A DNA stretch of 64,000 nt. Source: Pseudoalteromonas rubra. Lineage in GTDB: Bacteria; Pseudomonadota; Gammaproteobacteria; Enterobacterales; Alteromonadaceae. The stretch is taken from positions 1-64,000 of the forward strand of contig NZ_AHCD03000039.1 in NCBI RefSeq assembly GCF_000238295.3, written 5' to 3'. The notes beneath the pieces were generated by a model. That model was not told where the DNA came from. It saw only the letters and a list, made by a program, of their open reading frames with translations, and did not search any database. The translations under genes were made by a program, and so were the position numbers. Positions 58,081 through 64,000 of the stretch are shown piece after piece. The first letter of the stretch is position 1; every line of letters starts with the position of its first letter.

Positions 58081-58715
58081 TGGTGGGTTGTACTGGGTTT
58101 GAATTGGTAATGCTCGCCTTGGTTAGGAATGAGTGCGATGTGGCATCGATCAATGTATACGAGATAAATAAAAGGAATTTAGATGATGGTGGGTTGTACT
58201 GGATTTGAATTGGTAATGCTCGCCTTGGTTAGGAATGAGCGCGATGTGGCATCGACCAATGTATACGAGATAAATAAAAGGAATTTAGATGATGGTGGGT
58301 TGTACTGGATTTGAATTGGTAATGCTCGCCTTGGTTAGGAATGAGCGCGATGTGGCATCGACCAATGTATACGAGATAAATAAAAGGAATTTAGATGATG
58401 GTGGGTTGTACTGGATTTGAATTGGTAATGCTCGCCTTGGTTAGGAATGAGCGCGATGTGGCATCGACCAATGTATACGAGATAAATAAAAGGAATTTAG
58501 ATGATGGTGGGTTGTACTGGATTTGAATTGGTAATGCTCGCCTTGGTTAGGAATGAGCGCGATGTGGCATCGACCAATGTATACGAGATAAATAAAAGGA
58601 ATTTAGATGATGGTGGGTTGTACTGGATTTGAATTGGTAATGCTCGCCTTGGTTAGGAATGAGCGCGATGTGGCATCGACCAATGTATACGAGTAAATAA
58701 CAGGAATTTAAATGA
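58081..58715 (-). repeat. Six tandem 106-bp repeats made of decayed tRNA-Val pieces
   Basis: Units start at 58081, 58187, 58293, 58399, 58505 and 58611, with period 106 and a 105-bp step to the first real tRNA-Val. Read leftward, each ends in the 3' acceptor strand and CCA of tRNA-Val (ACAACCCACCA). A broken T arm precedes this, and before it a hairpin segment (TTGGT...ACCAA enclosing CGATG...CATCG). No 5' acceptor or D arm exists, so no tRNA can form. Units 3-6 appear identical; units at the outer end are more diverged. Confidence 0.93.
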
Positions 58716-58791
58716 TGGTGGGTTGTACTGGACTTGAACCAGTGACCCTCGCCTTGTAAGGGCGATGCTCTCCCAACTGAGCTAACAACCC
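58716..58791 (-). tRNA. tRNA-Val(TAC)
   Basis: 76 nt with CCA. Acceptor GGGTTGT/ACAACCC; anticodon TAC in loop CTTACAA. Last intact gene of the leftward cluster before the 106-bp array. Confidence 0.95.
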
Positions 58792-58816
58792 AATACGCTT
58801 GTTTCAAATGTGAATG

Positions 58817-58881
58817 GCTGTGCTGATCTTAAATCATAGTCCTAGCCTTGGTAATAATGAGCGCGATGCTGCATCGACCAA
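58817..58881 (-). pseudogene. Decayed tRNA-Val piece in spacer
   Basis: Read leftward it has TTGGTCGATGCAGCATCG, then bases related to the anticodon and T arms of tRNA-Val, interrupted by an insertion before TTACC. The outer bases form a hairpin (TTGGT/ACCAA, CGATGC/GCATCG). Confidence 0.65.
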
Positions 58882-58895
58882 GTTCACCAAAATTA

Positions 58896-58971
58896 TGGTG
58901 GGTTGTACTGGACTTGAACCAGTGACCCTCGCCTTGTAAGGGCGATGCTCTCCCAACTGAGCTAACAACCC
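58896..58971 (-). tRNA. tRNA-Val(TAC)
   Basis: 76 nt with CCA, canonical. Confidence 0.95.
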
Positions 58972-59011
58972 ATGCATATATGCAGGTATATACTCTGTAT
59001 TTCCGAGGAAA

Positions 59012-59087
59012 TGGTGGGTTGTACTGGACTTGAACCAGTGACCCTCGCCTTGTAAGGGCGATGCTCTCCCAACTGAGCTAACAACCC
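59012..59087 (-). tRNA. tRNA-Val(TAC)
   Basis: 76 nt with CCA, canonical. Confidence 0.95.
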
Positions 59088-59120
59088 AGAGTATTATTTT
59101 GGCAAGAATTGCGTTTAAGA

Positions 59121-59190
59121 TGGTGGGTTGTACTGACCTTAAATCAGACCCTTGCCTTGGTAAGAATGAGCGCAATGCTGCATCGACCAA
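59121..59190 (-). pseudogene. Decayed tRNA-Val 3' piece in spacer
   Basis: Keeps CCA and the 3' acceptor strand, but the T arm is altered and the 5' part is replaced by the same hairpin segment as in the other fragments (TTGGTCGATGCAGCATT...). It is intermediate between an intact gene and the 106-bp units. Confidence 0.7.
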
Positions 59191-59204
59191 AGTTCACCAA
59201 TTAA

Positions 59205-59280
59205 TGGTGGGTTGTACTGGACTTGAACCAGTGACCCTCGCCTTGTAAGGGCGATGCTCTCCCAACTGAGCTAACAACCC
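59205..59280 (-). tRNA. tRNA-Val(TAC)
   Basis: 76 nt with CCA, canonical. Confidence 0.95.
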
Positions 59281-59311
59281 ATCTTAAATTTTCAGAATGT
59301 TATAGAAGTTA

Positions 59312-59387
59312 TGGTGGGTTGTACTGGACTTGAACCAGTGACCCTCGCCTTGTAAGGGCGATGCTCTCCCAACTGAGCTAACAACCC
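59312..59387 (-). tRNA. tRNA-Val(TAC)
   Basis: 76 nt with CCA, canonical. Confidence 0.95.
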
Positions 59388-59462
59388 ATAACTTGTGTAT
59401 TCTGATTTGTGCGTATTGCAACTAAATTTTACCTGACATTAAAAAGCCGATGCAAAAAATAA

Positions 59463-59538
59463 TGGTGGGTTGTACTGGACTTGAACCAGTGACCCTCGCC
59501 TTGTAAGGGCGATGCTCTCCCAACTGAGCTAACAACCC
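59463..59538 (-). tRNA. tRNA-Val(TAC)
   Basis: 76 nt with CCA, canonical; start of the second copy of the 256-bp repeat. Confidence 0.95.
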
Positions 59539-59563
59539 AATACGCTTGTTTCAAATGTGAATG

Positions 59564-59628
59564 GCTGTGCTGATCTTAAATCATAGTCCTAGCCTTGGTA
59601 ATAATGAGCGCGATGCTGCATCGACCAA
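59564..59628 (-). pseudogene. Decayed tRNA-Val piece in spacer
   Basis: Identical by eye to 58817-58881, as part of the 256-bp repeat. Confidence 0.65.
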
Positions 59629-59642
59629 GTTCACCAAAATTA

Positions 59643-59718
59643 TGGTGGGTTGTACTGGACTTGAACCAGTGACCCTCGCCTTGTAAGGGCGATGCTCTCC
59701 CAACTGAGCTAACAACCC
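59643..59718 (-). tRNA. tRNA-Val(TAC), first gene of the transcript
   Basis: 76 nt with CCA, canonical; its 5' end is 44 bases downstream of the -10 element. Confidence 0.95.
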
Positions 59719-59762
59719 ACATTTGAAACCAACAACACCTTGCCGTGTCGTTGTGGGGCGCT

Positions 59763-59790
59763 ATTATATGTTTCCTTTCAAAGGAGTCAA
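59763..59790 (-). promoter_or_regulatory. Strong promoter of the tRNA-Val cluster
   Basis: Leftward TTGACT (59785-59790), a 16-base spacer and TATAAT (59763-59768), followed by a GC-rich discriminator (AGCGCCCC). Confidence 0.85.
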
Positions 59791-60287
59791 CACAAAATCC
59801 TGATTTTTTATCTGCATGCTTCTTTTATGTTCACTTGTTCGTTTTTTGGGTATTCCCCTTCATTATATGTCCGGGCAATAAATGAAGCATAGATATCTTA
59901 TGAAAGTGATAGAAATAGAATTGGGAGTTGTGAGGGGGATCAGGTTACAGGTGAATTAAAGAGGGGGGTGAGTTGTCGGGCAATATTAAAAGGCTTATTT
60001 TTGTGCTAAGTATCTTTGAGTCTCAGCTCAAATCAATTGTTGCATGTGGCAGGGCATTAATCTGCGTTTTTTAATTTAACTACAGCTTGGAGAGAATGAT
60101 AGAAGATATGGGTAACGGTGACCTCAAAATACTGATGGGGAAGTGCCATGACCCGTGTTTGATAGGGTGAGCTGGTTTTAAATTGAGCAAAAACATAGAC
60201 TTCTATTGATTGCACCCTGAGTTTCGCTTATATTCTGTTCTTTCGGGGTGTTTTTCCAGCAGTTAAGAAAAACTTGCAGAAAAGGTG
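59791..60287. other. Non-coding region between two divergent tRNA promoters
   Basis: About 500 AT-rich bases with many stop codons in all frames. It separates the leftward Val and rightward Ala/Glu promoters. I see no gene, and no clear binding site apart from the promoters. It may hold upstream activating (UP-element-like) A/T tracts. Confidence 0.5.
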
Positions 60288-60316
60288 TTGACTTTGTTTT
60301 CTGTGATGCATAGAAT
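60288..60316 (+). promoter_or_regulatory. Strong promoter of the tRNA-Ala/Glu cluster
   Basis: TTGACT (60288-60293), a 17-base spacer and TAGAAT (60311-60316), then a GC-rich discriminator (GCGCCCCGC) nearly the same as that of the Met/Gln/Leu operon. Confidence 0.85.
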
Positions 60317-60366
60317 GCGCCCCGCACTCAGCGATGAGGCGGTGACGTTTCATTGCGAATAGGTGA

Positions 60367-60442
<76 letters not shown>

Positions 60443-60514
60443 AACCTAGTGTAAATATGTCCTAGTGATATAATGTTCGAATGTGGCTTCGAATGCCATA
60501 CTTCGAAATGTTGT

Positions 60515-60590
60515 GTCCCCTTCGTCTAGAGGCCTAGGACACCGCCCTTTCACGGCGGTAACAGGGGTTCGAATCCCCTAGGGGACGCCA
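60515..60590 (+). tRNA. tRNA-Glu(TTC), copy 1
   Basis: 76 nt with CCA. Acceptor GTCCCCT/AGGGGAC; anticodon TTC in loop CTTTCAC. Confidence 0.95.
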
Positions 60591-60658
60591 CTTACTCAGG
60601 TAAGTACCAAACTCATATGGTGAGAGTCTAAATAACCAGTCCTAGTGACACATTCAGT

Positions 60659-60734
60659 GTCCCCTTCGTCTAGAGGCCTAGGACACCGCCCTTTCACGGC
60701 GGTAACAGGGGTTCGAATCCCCTAGGGGACGCCA
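60659..60734 (+). tRNA. tRNA-Glu(TTC), copy 2
   Basis: 76 nt with CCA, identical to copy 1. Confidence 0.95.
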
Positions 60735-60802
60735 CTTACTTCGGTAAGTACGATACTCGTATGGTAAGAGTCTAAATAACCAGTCCTAGTGACACATTCA
60801 GT

Positions 60803-60878
60803 GTCCCCTTCGTCTAGAGGCCTAGGACACCGCCCTTTCACGGCGGTAACAGGGGTTCGAATCCCCTAGGGGACGCCA
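60803..60878 (+). tRNA. tRNA-Glu(TTC), copy 3
   Basis: 76 nt with CCA, identical to copy 1. Confidence 0.95.
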
Positions 60879-60946
60879 CTTACTTCGGTAAGTACGATAC
60901 TCGTATGGTAAGAGTCTAAATAACCAGTCCTAGTGACACATTCAGT

Positions 60947-61022
60947 GTCCCCTTCGTCTAGAGGCCTAGGACACCGCCCTTTCACGGCGGTAACAGGGGT
61001 TCGAATCCCCTAGGGGACGCCA
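60947..61022 (+). tRNA. tRNA-Glu(TTC), copy 4
   Basis: 76 nt with CCA, identical to copy 1. Confidence 0.95.
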
Positions 61023-61091
61023 CTTACTTTTAGTAAGCATAAAACTCGTATAGTAAGAGTATAAACAACTAGTCCTAGTGACACATTCAGT

Positions 61092-61167
61092 GTCCCCTTC
61101 GTCTAGAGGCCTAGGACACCGCCCTTTCACGGCGGTAACAGGGGTTCGAATCCCCTAGGGGACGCCA
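61092..61167 (+). tRNA. tRNA-Glu(TTC), copy 5
   Basis: 76 nt with CCA, identical to copy 1; followed by the long spacer. Confidence 0.95.
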
Positions 61168-61289
61168 CTTACTTCGGTAAGTACTAAACTCATATGGTGA
61201 GAGTCTAAATAACCAGTCCTAGTGACACAGAACATTCTGTAAGAGAGAGAATAATGCCGTTCGCTTTTGCTGGCAAAAGACTCATCTCA

Positions 61290-61332
61290 ACGCAGAATTA
61301 GCAAATCAGTGATTTGCTAGACAAATTCTGCG
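61290..61332 (+). other. Nested hairpin directly before tRNA-Glu copy 6
   Basis: Outer arms CGCAGAATT/AATTCTGCG enclose an inner stem AGCAAATCA/TGATTTGCT. The 3' arm ends at the first base of the tRNA, so the structure would mark the 5' processing site. Confidence 0.75.
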
Positions 61333-61407
61333 TCCCCTTCGTCTAGAGGCCTAGGACACCGCCCTTTCACGGCGGTAACAGGGGTTCGAATCCCCTAGGG
61401 GACGCCA
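61332..61407 (+). tRNA. tRNA-Glu(TTC), copy 6
   Basis: 76 nt with CCA, identical to copy 1; preceded by the nested hairpin. Confidence 0.95.
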
Positions 61408-61483
61408 CTTACTCAGGTAGGTATGATTCTCGTATGGTAAGAGTCTAAATAACCAGTCCTAGTGACACAGGAACAACACCTGC

Positions 61484-61559
61484 GTCCCCTTCGTCTAGAG
61501 GCCTAGGACACCGCCCTTTCACGGCGGTAACAGGGGTTCGAATCCCCTAGGGGACGCCA
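61484..61559 (+). tRNA. tRNA-Glu(TTC), copy 7
   Basis: 76 nt with CCA, identical to copy 1; last gene of the cluster. No clear hairpin terminator follows, only AT-rich sequence up to 61770. Confidence 0.95.
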
Positions 61560-61770
61560 CTTTTCTTCTTAGTAATACCATTTTTTTAAATTCATATTCG
61601 TAAATTCCCCGTTATATTTATCCTCCTCTGTTTTGTTATTTTCAATATTCTAATTAATTTTTTCATATATTTCATTTACTTGAATTATTTGATTTAAAAC
61701 AAAGTTAAGGCTTTATTAACAAGCTCACCTCGGAAAAATGGGTTAGTATCGCGTCTTTTAGGTGAGTATC

Positions 61771-63351
61771 ATGGCCAAAAGGTGTACCGATTATACGGAT
61801 AAAGAAAATGATTATCCGGTCTCTTATAACCTCTTATCTACCACAGATACAAAAGGGCGGATCACGTACGCGAACCAAAGCTTTTGTGACGTTGCTGGCT
61901 TCGAATTAGATGAGCTGGAAGGGCAGCCACATAACCTGGTACGTCACCCAACCATGCCCAAAGCCGCATTTAAAGACCTCTGGCAATTCATCGGAACAGG
62001 CAAGCCCTGGATGGGCATAGTAAAAAATCGCTGTAAAAATGGAGACCATTACTGGGTCAATGCTTATGTGACGCCAATCAATGATGAGCTTGGCCAAACT
62101 GCCGAGTATCAATCCGTGCGAACCAAGCCCGAACGGGAGGTGGTGAAACGTGCTGAAAACATTTACCAGCAACTTGATAAGGGGGTTGATGCAGCAAAAT
62201 TGACGCGTTCATCTATGTCTTTGTCAGCTCAAATGATGTTGATCCTATTGGTGTCTTATATATTGAGCATGATTTTTACCAGCTTACCTGCACCATGGAA
62301 CTATCTCCTGGAGACCTTACTGCTCGCTGGCGTACTCACGTTGACTTATCAAAGGTTGTCACCGGTGCGTCGTTTGAGTAAAAAAGCCAAACAAGTTTAC
62401 GACAATCCGCTGATGCAAAAAATCTACCTTAATAAAGTGAATGATGTCGCGGCCATTGAGCTGGCGTTGTTGGCTCGGGGTTCTGAGCTACGCGCTGTAT
62501 TGGGCAGAGTACAGGATGCCAGTCAGCTTGTTGACCAGCATGCACAAGCAACCGTGTCAGAATGCCACAGCAATACCGAGCTATTACAGGAGCAACAAAG
62601 TCAGACTGGTTCTTTGGCGACTGCGATGAACGAAATGACCGCTGCGATTTCTGATATTGCGGGCAATACCAGTGATGCAGCGAACCGCTCTGAAGGGGCG
62701 TTGCGTTCAGTATTGGATTCGAACTCTGTGGTGCAGGCCAGTATGCAAACAAACCATGCTTTATGCGAAGAGTTGAGCCGCACTCAGCGTGATATTGCTG
62801 AGCTAAATGAACAAACCGTGCATATTGGGGGAGTGGTTGATGTGATACGTGATATTTCGGAGCAGACTAATTTGCTAGCTCTGAATGCGGCTATAGAAGC
62901 AGCCAGGGCTGGTGAGCAGGGCCGAGGTTTTGCCGTGGTGGCTGATGAAGTAAGGGCATTGGCACAACGTACTCAGGATTCGACCAGAGAGATTGATGAT
63001 ATAGTCGCCGGGCTCAAACAACGGGCTGAGCGCGCGGTAGCGGCGATTCAAAATGGGGTTGAGAAGTCGACTGAATGTGTGGCTCAGGCTGAGCAAACAA
63101 AAGAAAACCTGGCCTCGATAGAGCATATGGTAAAAGATATTTCTGCACTGAATTACGAAATAGCCACTGCGACTGACCAAATGTCGGGTGCCAGTAATGA
63201 GATAAACGACAAAGCCGTCAATATCTCCGGGCTTGCGAATGCCTCAATGCAAAGTGCAGACACCACCACAGCAGCAATGAAAAATACAGAGCAAGCACTG
63301 GCCGATCAAGCTGCATTGGTCGATCAGTTTCTGTTGCGACTCAGTAATTAA
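61771..63351 (+). CDS. Aer-like PAS methyl-accepting chemotaxis protein
   Basis: 526 residues from ATG 61771 (AGG 8 bases upstream; a GTG three codons earlier is possible). An N-terminal PAS domain (about 15-125, GRITYANQSFCDVAGF and the RHPTMPKAAFKDLW segment of Aer proteins) suggests redox or oxygen sensing through a bound flavin. Two membrane helices (about 155-200) follow, then the signalling domain (about 250-520) with the hairpin tip EQTNLLALNAAIEAARAGEQ. Both membrane helices lie after PAS, so the sensor is cytoplasmic. Confidence 0.92.
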   Translation: MAKRCTDYTDKENDYPVSYNLLSTTDTKGRITYANQSFCDVAGFELDELEGQPHNLVRHPTMPKAAFKDLWQFIGTGKPWMGIVKNRCKNGDHYWVNAYVTPINDELGQTAEYQSVRTKPEREVVKRAENIYQQLDKGVDAAKLTRSSMSLSAQMMLILLVSYILSMIFTSLPAPWNYLLETLLLAGVLTLTYQRLSPVRRLSKKAKQVYDNPLMQKIYLNKVNDVAAIELALLARGSELRAVLGRVQDASQLVDQHAQATVSECHSNTELLQEQQSQTGSLATAMNEMTAAISDIAGNTSDAANRSEGALRSVLDSNSVVQASMQTNHALCEELSRTQRDIAELNEQTVHIGGVVDVIRDISEQTNLLALNAAIEAARAGEQGRGFAVVADEVRALAQRTQDSTREIDDIVAGLKQRAERAVAAIQNGVEKSTECVAQAEQTKENLASIEHMVKDISALNYEIATATDQMSGASNEINDKAVNISGLANASMQSADTTTAAMKNTEQALADQAALVDQFLLRLSN

Positions 63352-63475
63352 AAAAGATTATGAAAATGTGAATAAGTTATTTCTTGCTGGTATGATTTAG
63401 AATTTCAACTTTATGTGTCTAAATCACAGATTTTGACATTGATATGCGTACATAAATCACACACAGGGATAACAA

Positions 63476-64000
63476 ATGAACAAGTTCCAGAAAGCCTCAA
63501 AAATGGGTGTCGCAGCACTGATCATGACACTGGCGAACACGCAGGTGAGCGTAGCAGGAGTCGATGGAGGTTACTTCTCCGGTAAAAAGCAAGATTGCGA
63601 GATCTGGCGAGACGTTGCACCTTACAACTGGGCAAATACGACCCGTGGCAATCAATCCATGATTTTTTACTGCAACCGTGGCGGCTACACAGTGACCACG
63701 GTTGAGCTAAAGATCAAGCGTATTAGTGATAATACTGTTGTATTTCGTGAAAAAAGAAAGCAAAACCTGACATCGGGTTATGGCCACGGCTTTTATCCAG
63801 ATCTCAGTGCGAACATCAACGAAGAGTATAAAATGGAACTGGATTATACCTTCGTCAAACTCAAGCATGGTAAGCCTGTCTGGGACAACAAAAAAACTAA
63901 AACCTGCAAACGCACATTCACACCAACCAATGCAAATTCAACGCGCGGAGAGATCTTCTGGTCTATTAAGAGCGCGGGAACGGCCTATCACAACAATGGC
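63476..64000 (+). CDS. Secreted protein, cut by the window end
   Basis: An open frame from ATG 63476 (AGGGAT upstream) runs for 175 codons to the last base of the window without a stop. A signal peptide (MNKFQKASKMGVAALIMTLANTQVSVA) precedes a mature part beginning GVDGGYFSGKKQDCEIWRDV. It has at least three cysteines (residues 41, 66 and 144) that could form disulfides. Predicted beta-rich; no family recognised. Confidence 0.75.
   Translation, partial: MNKFQKASKMGVAALIMTLANTQVSVAGVDGGYFSGKKQDCEIWRDVAPYNWANTTRGNQSMIFYCNRGGYTVTTVELKIKRISDNTVVFREKRKQNLTSGYGHGFYPDLSANINEEYKMELDYTFVKLKHGKPVWDNKKTKTCKRTFTPTNANSTRGEIFWSIKSAGTAYHNNG

Larger units (their letters stand above)
58716..58971 (-). repeat. 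256-bp direct repeat, copy 1 (partner 59463-59718)
   Basis: Val gene, 104-bp spacer with a tRNA fragment, and a second Val gene; identical by eye to 59463-59718, 747 bp away. Confidence 0.85.
60591..61483 (+). repeat. Conserved tRNA-Glu spacers with a stem-loop
   Basis: Each spacer begins with CTTAC-loop-GTAAG directly after the CCA. The loop is TTCG in several copies and TCAG or TTTTA in others; in the spacer after copy 6 the second arm reads GTAGG. A second weak stem (ACTC/GAGT) and a shared tail ending CCTAGTGACACATTCAGT follow. Most repeat units are 144-145 bp. The pattern suggests a processing hairpin kept between identical tRNAs. Confidence 0.85.

Noticed and set aside
58081..58715. 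106-bp tandem repeats as a possible CRISPR array
   Set aside because: The whole unit is repeated with no unique spacers, no cas genes are present, and the units are tRNA-derived.
58547..59190. Short leftward open frames in the Val region
   Set aside because: They read through tRNA-Val genes and fragments; no ribosome binding sites and no protein-like composition.

Overview
The window reads as a chromosomal segment of a marine gammaproteobacterium, most likely Pseudoalteromonas or a close Alteromonadales relative. This is inferred from protein similarity and from conserved gene neighbourhoods. Recognisable blocks are lnt-corC-ybeY-ybeZ-miaB/ubiF followed by a Met/Leu/Gln tRNA operon; lolB-ispE-prs-rplY-pth-ychF; hemA-prfA-prmC-sirB2-sirB1-kdsA; gcvA-DUF423-rlmM; and smc-zipA-ligA. 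No transposase, integrase, phage gene, rRNA gene or CRISPR array was seen.

Layout. 1-8.6 kb is accessory: a rearranged RHS/VCBS polymorphic-toxin gene with a translationally coupled small membrane protein (candidate immunity protein), a secreted protein, an acetyltransferase with a small HTH partner, and another small secreted protein. 8.6-14.1 kb is the leftward lnt operon and miaB, with ubiF divergent. 15.8-19.4 kb is a leftward tRNA array (Leu, Gln, Met). Most of it is six 314-bp tandem copies of a Met-Gln-Leu unit in which the Leu gene is always damaged in the same way. 19.6-24.7 kb holds ychF, pth, rplY, prs, ispE and lolB. 24.8-33.3 kb holds the rightward hemA operon, interrupted by an HD-GYP regulator and a DUF819 permease. 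33.3-38.2 kb holds gcvA, a hydrolase, DUF423, rlmM and small genes. 38.2-45.4 kb carries two unusual signalling proteins: a 1850-residue propeller hybrid kinase and a double-receiver protein with a kinase-like end lacking the phospho-accepting His. 45.5-57.9 kb includes cysZ, a CBS protein, a SpoU methyltransferase, smc, zipA, ligA, msrB and a receiver-TPR protein lacking the receiver Asp.

58.0-61.6 kb is a second tRNA-rich zone with two clusters pointing away from each other. Seven tRNA-Val genes run leftward and end in a 106-bp tandem array of broken tRNA-Val pieces. One tRNA-Ala and seven tRNA-Glu genes run rightward, separated by spacers with a conserved stem-loop. The window ends with a PAS-type chemotaxis receptor and a secreted protein cut by the window edge.

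All three tRNA clusters have near-consensus promoters followed by GC-rich discriminators, as expected for stable-RNA promoters under stringent control. I count 39 canonical tRNA genes, 6 damaged tRNA-Leu genes and several tRNA fragments. The strongest candidates for something new are the amplification and decay of tRNA units, the conserved hairpins in the tRNA-derived repeats, and the RHS toxin tip with its coupled partner.
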